Below, one piece after another: positions 1 through 12,400 of a stretch of DNA of 64,000 bases. Source of the DNA: Medicago truncatula (taxonomy: Eukaryota; Streptophyta; Magnoliopsida; Fabales; Fabaceae); NCBI RefSeq assembly GCF_003473485.1, contig NC_053046.1, forward strand, positions 36,541,832 to 36,605,831. Direction: 5' to 3'. The notes below the pieces were generated by a model. It was not told the origin of the DNA, ran no database searches, and saw nothing but the letters and a program-made list of their open reading frames with translations. Positions within the stretch are counted from its first letter, which is position 1; each line of letters begins with the position of its first letter. The position numbers and the translations under genes were made by a program.

Positions 1-5
1 GTTGG

Positions 6-474
6 TTAAAATTTATAGCAGTTCTTGAAAAATAAGATATTTGTTATCTCGTAACACATTCTCTCAACCAACATAGATTGATAGTATTTTGCAACTTTAT
101 CACTCCATACAGTGCATTGAATTTTGCTCCCAAGAATATTAGAAACAACAAAAGTCAACAAATATTGTGAATGCCTATGCATACAAATGTTCTAAAAACA
201 ATAATAAAACATAATAAATAAAAATCGTAAAGATTAATTATCATATAAAAATAATTTTAAATAATGTAAAATTATGTTAGTTTGTAAAAGTTAATAAAGA
301 AAAAGAGCTGATGCATAACTTTTCATCCATGAAAATTATATCGATTAAATCAATCTGTTCTTGATCTTTGAAGTTAGGCATTCTCCACATTCTAATGATC
401 TTAATCCCGAATCTCCATGCCTTGTTTTTATTATTGATGGTCATGCTATCAACGAGGTCAGATTTTGTAACCAT
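6..474 (-). pseudogene. RPA70-like (DUF223-type) N-terminal OB-fold fragment
   Basis: The minus-strand reading has exon 1 at 474-320, a 193-base GT-AG intron at 319-127 and exon 2 at 126-6. The splice is in frame and gives about 91 residues. The first exon has the AWRFGIKIIRMWRMPNF and IIFMDE signature typical of the first OB fold of plant replication-protein-A large-subunit paralogues. Exon 2 continues it with KIQCTVW and a VERMCYEITNILFF strand. Family members bind single-stranded DNA and usually run to several hundred residues. Here a stop follows the first OB fold, so this is probably a truncated copy, although a further exon beyond the window edge cannot be excluded. It is divergently oriented to the WIYLD gene. 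Family assignment is by motif resemblance only. Confidence 0.45.
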
Positions 475-1333
475 AATTTATGGAAAAGAAAAATTAAAAA
501 GAGAATGATGGAATTCATGATTTGGTTAGTTAGGAATTAAAATTGAATGAAGGTATTGTAAGTGTGCGTGTAAACATCATTTGAAGTTTTTAAGATGTTG
601 TTTGAAAAGTTGTCTTCAAAATTAAATTGTATGTAAAAGAAATAATAGAATTGATGTTTGCCAAATATGAAGACGGAAAAACGTTAGATCAAAAGAAAGT
701 TTGGGTTTCTGTTTGTGCTACTAAAAGATAATACAATAGCTAACCGAAGCCTTTTTTTTTTTTCCTCAAAAAGAAAAACTAATTAAATAAAAAATTAGGA
801 ATATTATATAAAGCTTGTTGATATATTTCTGCTCCATAAAATATTAAGAATTTAATAAAAAAATTAAATAAAATATTTGGTGGATAAGATCAAAAGTTTG
901 TTGAGATATTTACATCAAATAAAATAGTAATTTTAAAAAATAGTAAAAATATTAAGAATAAACATAGGAGTAAATCCATAACATAGAAAAAATATTTATT
1001 TTATACATATACTATATATACTATTGATTTTTTTGAAATTCTTAAAGGAGTATCAGATATTAGCATGACCCTTTAAATAAAAATGTTGACCAGTAATGTG
1101 AACTTGCCGTTTTTGTATAGAAACTATTTTTTTTCCTTTTCGTACGTTATTCTTCTTTATTTGTAATGTTTGCAGAGCTATAACACTATCTCAGACTCAG
1201 AAACGTTACAAAGAAGGTATCATCACACAAAAACTCAAAAACAAACAACATCAAAATTTGTTCCTCTCTCTTTCTCTCTCCAATTTCTTTTTCATTTTTC
1301 ATTTCCTTTACCTGAAAGAACAAATCAACAACA
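475..1333. other. Divergent intergenic spacer and 5' leader
   Basis: This AT-rich spacer separates the minus-strand RPA-like fragment from the plus-strand WIYLD gene. No reading frame here resembles a protein. A pyrimidine-rich stretch around 1255-1315 lies just before the WIYLD start codon and is likely its 5' leader. Confidence 0.4.
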
Positions 1334-3939
1334 ATGGCACCAAGAAGAAGACAACCCAGAAGACAGGTCTTTCATTTTTTCCTATCTCAAACACAATGTT
1401 GTTTTTTCATTTTTTTTTTTTATGTTTTTTTTTTCTTCATGTCTTTATGTCATTTTTCCTTAAACTAGACGGTTGGTAACACAAGAATGGATGCTGCTTT
1501 GGATGCAATGAGACAGCTTGGATTTGAGGAAAAGATTATCAGAGACACGGTTGAGGAGCTTCTTGATGTTAGTTTTCTTTTCTTCAAATACTTTGAACAA
1601 AAAAAAAAAAGTTTTGATTTTTCCATTGTTTAGCTTTACTTTGAAAAAAGTTTTGATTTTTCTTTGTTTTTCAGGTTTATGAAGGAAATCAAGGTTGGCC
1701 CTTTATTGAAGAGGGCTCTTACAAGCTGCTGATTGAAACCATTCTTTGCAATTGTGATGAAAACAAGGTAAAATGGAGCAATTTTACACTTATTTATTAT
1801 TTTTTGATTCACAATTTTCTTCAAGTTCTCATGATATTCATTACAAGTACTCTTAAATTCCCATAATGTTCATTAATACTTTTAATTATTAGTGGCAATT
1901 ACTCATTTGTTTTCAATGTGAGACACTTAGTAAACATAAAATTTTGTAATGGTATAAATGGAAGTGATTGTGTAATTATACATTGATTTTCTAACCAAAC
2001 TGAAGTTTTGAGACAAAAACTAAAAATATAGGACCAAATATCAGGAAGTAACAGAGAGAGTATATTTCTGTAGTTTATAATTAAACAGGAAACAAGAATA
2101 GTTTAGGAACCAATTTAGTGCAAGTTTAGATTGGGGGTGAAATTGTCAAAATCACCGTGTGGCACTGCAGTTTTGCCGAAAGCTACACTTTGTAGTTTCA
2201 ACAAAATCACTATGGCACTGTGATTTTGACAATATGTTTAACACGGATCTTCTTTGTACACTTTGCTCGTATTTATTTTGTTTGTTCTGTTTATACATTG
2301 ATCTTATTTTGAGCATTTGGTTAGTGACTTCATTGCAATGCTTGCTCCTTTGTAATGTGTGGCCAAGTTTTGGTCACTATCCTTAAGAAAGTATGGAGAA
2401 AAAGAAATATTATAGGTTTCTTGAGATTATGTATTTACTAAAAGTTACTAGCATTCAACACTCGTAAGGGAAAATTTGCTTATATACGTAATATTTTCAC
2501 TGCCTTTAGAATTTTGATTCTAATCCTTTTTTTCCTGTTTCCTTTGATTGTGTATCCTCCTTCTTAGTAATTGTTCATGCAGTAAAATTCCAACCTAGTG
2601 AAAGTGTAAAACCTTTCACATTTGGTTTTTTATTTCAACTGATTAATTAGATTAACACTTAAATGAATACTGTTAAATATTTCATTTGAATGAACATTGT
2701 CGAGGCTTTCACTTGGACAACATGCTACTAGGAATCTATGTAGCACCGACACTTTGTAATAACATTCTATCACTGATTTTTCAAATTTTTGCCGGCGTCT
2801 AGACATTGAGTTTATGCATCAGTGTTGATGTTGTGTCTGTGTCAGTGGCTCATAGCTCGACATTGAGTCAACATAGATTGTTATACAGATGGTACATTTT
2901 ATGATTTTGAACTAATAACAAGAAAAATGATAATCCTTTGCAGGATGATGCAAGACAGGATGGTGTTGGTGAGACATCATCAGCTGCCACTCCCGCAACC
3001 GGGATTACTGAAGTTGGCTCCTCTTATCTTGTGCCTCAAGACTATGTAACGCGGGGTAATGATGATTTGGACTCTGCATCTCAAACCAATGATCACGATC
3101 ATGATTTTGCTCCAATTGGCAATGTAGAAGAAGACGCTGGTAATTTAATCCTACCCTCCTTTAGGTCCTTTCATTTGAATATGTTTGCATTTCTCTTCAA
3201 TGTTAGAAAGATTAGAAGGTTCCTAAATATAAGTTCCTTAATGAAGGTAAAAAAAAGAGTTCCTAAATGAAGGTTAGGCAATAGTTAGGTTTAGGGCAGG
3301 TCATGTGAGGCCTAAATGAAATTTTGAAAGAGTTAATTTTTTTTGGTCAAGTATTTTGGTACATCGTTCTCTAAATTTACAAGATACATTTATGGATTTG
3401 GATTGATTGCATCCACCAAATCACACATATCGTTGATAAGAACTATTTGATTAAGATCAGATACTCATGTTTTAACTTTGTATTTTGGATATGATTTAAC
3501 AAAGTTTGTATGTAAACCATTCGATCTTAATCTGAAAATCAAGATCACGTGACTATGTCAGATGTGTGATTTTTTAACTAATTTAATTGCTCTGTTGAAA
3601 AGATGTTTAGGTTTCCTAAAGAGCTAGGAAAAGTCAAAAAATTATTATTATTATTATTTGTTAATGGTTGAAATGTTTGTAGGTGTTAAGAATACAACTG
3701 TCAGAGAAAGCAATCATGAAACATTTGTGAGCAATGTTGAAGCCACTACTGACAAGCTTCCACAAAGTAGGTACAGACCTTGCTATGGATGGATTAGCAG
3801 TGATGATGACGATGTGGACCTCATATACTTTCAACCTCCACCATTACCTAAACACATAGAGGAGTTGATCGGGACGAGTTTAGCTCATGAAGGACCAAAG
3901 CGCAAGAGTAGATGGGATGAAAAACCAGATGATATGTGA
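1334..3939 (+). CDS. WIYLD-domain protein, five exons, 225 aa
   Basis: Exons are 1334-1366, 1469-1567, 1675-1767, 2944-3139 and 3683-3939. All junctions are GT-AG, and the frame stays open to a TGA at 3937-3939. The protein starts MAPRRRQPRRQ. Residues about 15-75 form a WIYLD domain: RMDAALDAMRQLGF, then TVEELLDVYEGNQGWPFIEE, then YKLLIETIL. This domain is known from the N-termini of SUVR1/2/4 histone methyltransferases, where it is linked to ubiquitin binding. No SET domain follows. The rest is acidic and low in complexity, and the C-terminus has a DDDDVDLIYFQPPPLPKHIE stretch and a basic KRKSRWD motif. Small stand-alone WIYLD proteins exist in plants, with no firm function known to me. A nuclear, chromatin-related role is inference. 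The start is the first ATG after the leader and gives the basic N-terminus expected of WIYLD proteins. Confidence 0.85.
2142..2233. repeat. Small fold-back inside WIYLD intron 3
   Basis: A 14-base arm at 2142-2155 (attgtcaaaatcac) is perfectly inverted at 2220-2233. A second short block (tggcactg) occurs in both halves. This looks like a decayed fold-back or MITE in the 1.2-kb intron. Confidence 0.45.
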
Positions 3940-6469
3940 ATGCTGTATTTGTTATGACCGTATACCCTAGCCCTTGTTTGTTTTATGTTCTTAATATATG
4001 TATGTTATGGATGATAGGGAGCATTATTTTGTTCATGAGACTTTAGAGATGGATATTAAGTTGATCATGACAAGTTTTTTTTGCTCCTTGGAGATTTATA
4101 TTGCTGAAAGTTATCTGAACCATGATTCCTTGAATTACAAGGCATCACCAATAAATAGTAACAAGTTATTCATGATTTTGACAATTTATGTTTTAGAAGG
4201 AAATTACTGATCTGATAAGTGTTTGGATCTTCTGCAGCTGTTTTATGGTGCAAAAACTGTATTAAATCTAACTGATCTCATATATGCTACACTGTAGAAC
4301 AGTTGTGGAAGATCCTAACCTGTTTTTGATAATTATTGTCTTAACTATTCTATAACATATAGTAAATACATCAATTATATGCTTAGAATTAAAGTGCAAT
4401 AGAATCATGAGAGAGGTAGAGAATAAAAAAGGAGGAAAATGTTAATGTGGATAGGAGTTGGTACAATACAGAAAGTGTTTTATGAAGTGGCTAAAAATGC
4501 ATGTCTTTTATTAAGTTATCGCATGTTTGATTAAAAATGAAAGAGAGATATTATTACCACAAAAACATTTAAGAGATGTGTGGCATTTTAAAGAGGATAA
4601 ATTTTGTCACAAAATTTAGTTCAATTGGTTATATCGATATATTATATTGTACATCTTCGTCCGCATTTAAACTTCATGTCTGATCGAGTTTGTATGGTGC
4701 TTACCATTTCATTTAAGACAAGAGAAAAAAAGAATTTGCAGGCTCTTGAAAGACTATGAAGTTTTTTCTTCTTCCGAGTTCAATCAAAATTGAAAGATGG
4801 AAGAAATGACTCTTAAAATTGGATTTAGATTTTCTTTTTGTGTGTTAATCCTCCGATTTTTGGATAATAGACCATTGATAATATGAAGTTTGACTTAGAG
4901 AGAAGTAAAATTTGTTCAATGATTATTTTAGTTTGGAATTAAACTCAATTTTTTTTGAATGATTTGTTTTTATTGAAGTCATCAAACTATCTTAAAATCT
5001 TGACATACAAGACTTGTATACAATTTCAATAATAAATTTGCGTTTGTTTCAATTATAATCGTAGATTTTCGGGAATAAAAAGATAGAATATACATGTCTA
5101 TGTTTGTTACAAGTTTACTAAATTGTATTTTGGGTATAAAATGTTTTTGGGAATAGAAAATTTTCCCAAAGAAAAGGGTGGGAATAAAGTTCCCATGAAG
5201 ATGAGAATAAATTCACATGTAATTACCTATTATAATTCATATTTTTATGGTTCCCGGGAATATTATAATGTTAAAAAAACATTTTTTTTTTCTGTATACC
5301 TTAAAATAAAATTCTCATCTTTATGTTCCAATGAATGTTATTCTTAAGAATAAATTTGATAAACTTAAAATCACACAATTTTAAAATGTCTCCTAAAATG
5401 TTATAGAGATTCTTAATTCAAACAAAAAAAACTAACAAAAAGCCAAATTATAAAATTATTTATTAAAGAGGGCAATCTAAAATTAAACCTTCATTGAATT
5501 CATAGGTTTTTTTAGTCGTGCAATTCAATTCATTAGTTTGGTTTCTTATAGAAAGTAAGTAAAGGAATGGTTTGAAGCGATTTGGTTGATATGTATCTGA
5601 TTATTTTGGAAGCATTGTAATTATGTAGTTTTGGGTAATCAAGATAGCTTAATACATACATCTTTAGACAATGTTTAATTTCTTGTATAGTTTTGGATCA
5701 AGTTCAACTTTAATGATTTTTCATTTGATTTTTTCCGGTGTAGGAATTAATAATGTACACTTTATTACCGGTAATTTACAATTGAAGTTTAGAAGTTTGC
5801 ATCCCTTGAACTAGGATCCTGCCTCGTCACGATGTTTAATGAACACTTTTCAAAATTTATTTATAGTTAGGTCTTACCAAGCCAGTGCCTTCATGACAAT
5901 GATTAAAGAATCTATAAATAGAAAATTTATTTTGAAAATATAAGTTTTGGTTTTTATTATGTAATACTATCTTCGGTCCTATTTATAAGAAACAATTGCG
6001 ATTAGATACATCAATTACTCAATGAATCTAAAAAGTCAATTATTTTTTATAAATTGGACGGGAGGAGTAACTTTTTAGAATTATTTGTTTTGATTAGTTA
6101 ACCAATGTTCCAACGGGATTGGTTAGAATTTCCTTTATAGTTTAGTTTGCAGATAAAAAAGCGCTAATCTAAATCTATATAAGTTCTTCTATTGGTCCTC
6201 ATAACTTCGTCATCTCCATTTGTCCTAATCACAGTCCTAGGAAAATATCTTTACGCGCGTATTTTATTTATTTAATTATTTTAATCAAAATAAAAAATAA
6301 AAAATAAAAAATAACGGATAATTGGTTATCGTTGCCTCGCGTCACTTCGTTCCTACCTCTACTTCTTCTTCTTCTTCTTCACTTCACCATTTTCTCATAT
6401 TCTCATTCCTTTTAATGGCGTTAGGGTTTCATTCTTCTTAGATTCATTCTCTTCACCAAATCGAAAACC
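3940..6469. other. Intergenic region between WIYLD gene and EGY2
   Basis: About 2.5 kb of AT-rich DNA with no supported gene. It starts with the 3' region of the WIYLD gene and ends with the EGY2 leader, which has a CTT microsatellite at about 6362-6381. The only recognisable element is the Stowaway-like MITE at 5967-6067. Confidence 0.5.
5967..6067. mobile_element. Stowaway-type MITE, about 101 bp
   Basis: The left end (ctatcttcggtcctattta) and the reverse complement of the right end (ctcctcccgtccaattta) match over about 30 bases. Both resemble the CTCCCTCCGTCC termini of plant Stowaway elements. TA dinucleotides flank both ends, the expected Tc1/mariner target duplication. Confidence 0.7.
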
Positions 6470-9400
6470 ATGAATCTCTCACTACCATCACCTTCCACTT
6501 TCCGCGTCGTTCCTCTCTCCCACTGCACTTCTTGCTTTCAATTCAATCTTCGTTTTCATCCTTCTAACCGTTTTCACAATTCGTGTTCGAGTTCGTTGAA
6601 GTTTAATCCTCCTACCGTAAGAAGAAGACGGATTGCTTGTAGTGTTAATGAATCTGATGGTGATAACGACGAGGTACTTTTTCAGTTTCAGTTTCAGTTT
6701 TTGCATTCATTGTTGAAGTGAAGTTTTATACACTAAGTAAGGATTGATTATTTTGATTTGAATTGAAGTTTGTGAAAATTGTGCGAAATTCATTGCATGT
6801 CGATTCTTTGGTATAGCATGGATATTTGATTACAAACACCGGACACGACACTGACACATCCACACCGATAAATTTTTAGAAAATGAATTCAATGTAATCA
6901 CAAGTGTCAATGTCATTCAATCAGTGTGCACCAGAGATTACAAGACTACTTGGATTAAGTTGTGTTATTTAAGTGATTAACACAATCATGAAAAAAAATA
7001 CACATAGACAAATTAGCCTGGTGATGAGACTCACATTTAAGTGTGCAAAAATGGATAATCTGGGTTTCAAACCCTTGCCCCTGCGTATCAACGTACTTGC
7101 AGCTACCAACTGAGTTGTATTACAGAACATCATCAATGTAATTTTGTTAAGGCTTAAATATGAATTTAGTTCTTGTAATTATAACATTTTTTTGGTTTTA
7201 GTCTCGATAAGTTTTTTGTTTGGGTTCAGTCACTGCAAATTCAGAGATTGTTGCTTCCCTGACATCAACATATTGGGCAATGTGGCATGATTTTATTGAG
7301 CTATGTATGCTGTCAAGGACTAAAAGTAACAATTTTTTAACTTGCAGGCGTGAATCTAAACAGAAAAAGTTATATGGACTAAAAAGTAAAACCAAAAAAC
7401 TCTATAATTGGAGGGACTAAAATCATAGTTAATCCTTTTATTAACCACAAATTTGGAGGCGATCAACCACAAATTTTCAGGTGTTCAAATCTACATGTAG
7501 TTAAACACTTGACAATTGTGGTTAATGAAGTTATTAATGAGTTTCGAAACAATGTATATTCTTTAACAATATATTGGAATCACGTTAACCACATAGAAAG
7601 TTGTTGCAAAAGTTGTCTAAAATGATTTGTTAAAGAATTATTTCTCATTTGGATTTTGGTGTGATACAACTCATTTGATGAAACTGCTTTTACAACTTGA
7701 AGAATTTAAGATTCCAGGTCCCAAATGATGTTGTGAAGGGAGTATAAATTAAAGAATAATGACATCTTAAGTTGGATATGGGTTGTGGGTAATGCACGAA
7801 AGAAAGAGTTAGAGGAAAGAAAGTGAGAGAAGTGGTAGATGATGTAATAGGAAAAGGAAACAGACACAAAGGGTGAGGAGGTATAAAAGTGATGAGAGAG
7901 AAAGGTAGTGTGAGAAAATCAGATTTGTAAATTCAATTATTTGCTTAAATTGAATATCAGAAGTGATGTTTAAGGAAAAACTTTTTATTTTTATATAGGA
8001 TGTGACTATTTCAGCAAAACCAAATAGCAACATATTATTCTTAGTGGCATAGTTATCATTGTGCATGTGCATATTATTTTACATGCATCTCATCACATTC
8101 ACACATCGTAGAAAAAATGGTTATCTGCTCTGCATGCTGACCTTTGTTTTTTCATATCTTTTCCTTGACAATACAATTTTTAAACTTACGTAGGAGAAAG
8201 AAGCACATAAAAATGGAGAAACACAATCTTTGGAGGATACCTCTGAGCAAAGTAACCCTCCACCTGTAGATGCAGGACAGCTAAACAAGTTTGGTGATGA
8301 AAATACAAATCAAAATGATGTGCAGGTAATGCTTGACTATTATATTCAATATGGTAAGAAATACCTATGTCAACAAAGTTTTTGTATTACTGTTTCATTT
8401 TTTTCTTTTGTTTAATGTCTTGTTGAAGCACTTCCAAAAGCGCTATTGCTCATGGGAAAAATAATTACTATGTTCCTGGAATTATTATTTTGATTCTGAG
8501 AAGCTCACATTGTGTAGAAGGAGATGAATTTTCGTAGAGTTTAGGTTTTGAAAATGTTAAAAGTAATTAATGTCCACCTATTCATTGTTGGAGAATGCCA
8601 CACCCCACCACTATAAAGCGGGGCTCTATGAAGAGTTAAAGCATCTACATTAAGTCATCGAGTCAAGAAACCAAGTATGGGTGATCACCTACAGTGAAAG
8701 TATCTATACTCTATAGTTTGTGATTGTTTATAATTTCTTTTCACCCTTGAGTTGGGCACTCAAGTTTGAATGGTAACACAACTTGGGGTGGGTTTTCAAG
8801 TTTCTATAGAGCTTGTAATCTTATTTGAGATATTGAATAGTTTGTTGGAGTGTTTCCATGGACACAATAAATAGCTGTCAAATCAAGTAAACTTTTGTCT
8901 GCTCTAGACTTTCTTTGTGGTGTGTTTTGCATGTGTTTCCCAATAGTGGTATCAAAGTCTTGGTTTAGAAAACATTTGTTTGAGATCCTATTATTCTACG
9001 ATAAATAAAGATGACGACAACTCTCAAACAAATGTGGTTAGAACTATTAAATTACAGAGGTGATTGTTAAACCAGAATTGGTGATCGGTTCTACTTCCCC
9101 AATGCACATTTGCCAAGATTGAGGATATTCGACACCTTAAAGACTAATGGCATGTTTGGGGATTTCAAGTTAGGAAATGGTAACATAATCGATGTTGAAG
9201 GCATTGAGAGTGTGATACTAAAGTTCCACGATGCTGCAGTTCATATGTCCCAGGATGCAAGGTTGTTGATGCCAACATCGTCTCTTTGGAGAGATGAAAT
9301 CACTTGAGTAGAAGTTCGATGGTCCAAAGTCGCTTTGCAAGGTGTATAGTACATAAGGAAGTGCATGGTCCTACAAGTGAATAAAACGAGAAGAAAAATA

Positions 9401-12400
9401 TTTAGAAGGGAAAACTTTGTTAAGGGAATGCAGTAATAGCAATTTTGTATAATATATAGTAAACTTTTCTGACGAAAGGAAGATTGGAAATTTTAATTGA
9501 GGGTGGAATTGTTACGAAAACCGATTTGAAATTTCTAACATAAATTCAAGCGAGTGATTCCAATGCATAATAAATTGCTATGCTTTTGGGGTTATTATTT
9601 TGACTATTCAAATTGAGAAACATAAATTCTAGTGAGTGGGGTTATTATTTTGACTATTCAAATTGAGAAATATAAACTCTAGTGAGTGATTTCTGATACT
9701 CATCCATCTTTGGAAGTTCAAAATTTTCAACGGTGTTGAAAATGTGAAAAGTAAATAATGCCACTTATTCATTGGCTGTAAAGTTCACAACCCGCCACTA
9801 TATAAAGGGTCATGTGAAGTGTGAAATAATCTAAATTCTAGAGAAATGAGCATGTGTGAGTGGTCATGTATTAGGAGTGTCTCTTGTTAGTCCGTGTTTA
9901 TTATTCCTTGTAATTCTTGAGTAGGGTATACGAATTTTTGGGGTGGTACACATAGTGGAGAGGGTTTCATATTTTCTATTGAACTTTTTTTTTTTTGAAG
10001 GAATTTTCTATTGAACTTGTAATCTTATTTGAGATGACGAATATTTGGTTGGACTGTTGCCATGGACGTGGGTAAAAGTGTCGATCCACAATTTTTTTTG
10101 TGTTATATCACTTTTTTGTAGTGTGTTTTGTGTGTGTTCCCTTCTTTGTTGTGCAGATTTTTTTTCTATCATTTTCTTATATACTCATAATTCATGAAAG
10201 AAGGGTTTCCCCCTTTTCAGTTGCAATTAAGCATATTTGTTTATGTGAATTTGTACTTGTCACTTTTGTGATGACAAAGTCAAATTGCTTGATGAAAAAT
10301 GCTCCTGGTTTCAGTTTCACATTGAGGATATTCATAACTGACATTGAAGATTGTCATAAATATATTCCCTAATTAGTCCATGTCTTTGTTATTTGTCTAA
10401 ATTAACAGGACCTGATTTTTGTTAGTTACACTTGCAGTAGTTGATGTTGCTTACAACTTAGTATATAAGTCATCAGGTTGCTAGCCAAATTGATAAAGAT
10501 TATCTCATTTGCTAATCATCATTTTCCAAAATTACAATCTTTTCCATCATGAACAGAAAAATAAAAAAAGAAAGTTGAAACTGTGTTCTTAAGAGTAAGG
10601 AGCATTATGTCCTAGTTTTCTCATCTATTGTACTTTGGGCTTGTGATCAAAACAGAATACGGATAACATAGAAGTTACCAGTGGATCACCTCTGCCAGGT
10701 GTGAAGGTGATTATATTTCATGTTCAATATTTCCTACTTTGTTAGAGGCATTCTCCCTTTTTTCATATCTCTTATGTTTTTTTTCTTTTTTTCTGTCCTT
10801 TATATGTCCCTAACAGCCTCAACAACTGGATGATGTGATAAAAATTCCCAAGGAAAAAATCGAAATCCTTAAAAATCAAGTGTTTGGCTTTGATACTTTT
10901 TTTGTAACAAGCCAAGATCCTTACGAGGTGTGTGCCTATCTTTCCTCTATTTAGTTTTGCATATGCACAAAGGTCTTGTTGCATGAAGATTGGGTCCCGA
11001 TTTTTCTGCTAGGGTGGAGTGCTATTCAAGGGAAACCTGCGAGGGCAAGCTTCTAAAAGTTATGATAAGATATCAAAGAGATTGCAAGTATGCCATATTT
11101 CTGTTTCATTTCTTAAGTGTGTTTTTGAGTTTTTCCATGTTGAAATAACTTCTGAACTAGATATTTGCATAACATTTGTTATAGGATAAATTTGGAGATG
11201 AATACAGGCTTTTCCTTCTAGTCAATCCTGAGGATGATAAGCCAGTGGCCGTTGTCGTTCCAAGAACTACTTTACAACCAGAGACAACTCGTACTTACTT
11301 AACTCCTTCAAAATTGTGGATCATTGTGTTCTTTTTTATTTTTAGAAAATAGTGATGCTTATGGTTGTACTTATGCTATTACTTTTCTTTTTTAGCTGTA
11401 CCTGAGTGGTTTGGTGCTGCGTCTTTTGGAATCGTCACAGTGTTTACCTTACTGCTTCGCAATGTCCCCAATTTGCAATCCGATTTATTGTGAGCATTTT
11501 TCTTGTACCTTTTCTTGTCACTTCATACTCCATTATCTCTTAGGGGAAGTGTATTGCCCTACAAAACATTGTCATGTGGTTTTGTTTTCTGTGCTGATCT
11601 GGCTATATGTGCTCATTCCTTCAAGTAAATTTTAAGGATAGTCCTAACAAATACCATGTTCGGGTACAAAATTATTGATCTTTTAGGATTTATGTTTATT
11701 TAACAGGATGTTCTCAGTAAATGCTTTAGCTATCAATAATGAAATCTGTTCCACCTTTCATAGGAATAAATCATACAACCTGTCTTTACTCTGGTTGACT
11801 AATATTTTTTCATATCATAGATGCATTTTTGAGGTTTCACCAAAATATTATTATTGATGTTCCAGATCAACTGTTGACAATCTAAATTTGTTAAAGGATG
11901 GCCTACCTGGAGCCCTTGTTACTGCACTTATTATCGGGGTACATGAACTTGGTCACTTTCTAGTTGCCCAAAACCTTGGAGTTAAGCTTGGAGTCCCGTA
12001 CTTTATTCCTAGCTGGCAGGTTGTAAATACTGATCTTTTATTACCAATTGTGCGAGTGTGTCTGTTTTTTATAAATATATTTCTTCAATTAACTGACAAA
12101 TATTAATCAAGTGCATCATGCTTTCCATCTAATATATATCATGTAAACTACTTAGAGTTCCTTCAATAAAATATAAACTATTCAGAGGATGCATATAATA
12201 AACTTTAGGGATGGAAATATATCTGTTTTTTCAAACCACCTAATTTAATATGTTATGGAATGCTTTCAAGATTCAAATTGACAAAATTTGGTGACATGTT
12301 CGATTTTGGTATCGGTCAATTTGTTTTGGTTGTTTATATGTACTATCTCACGTTTTACTGCAACAGAAATTTTGATGCTTAATTTGGTGGCAGATAGGCT

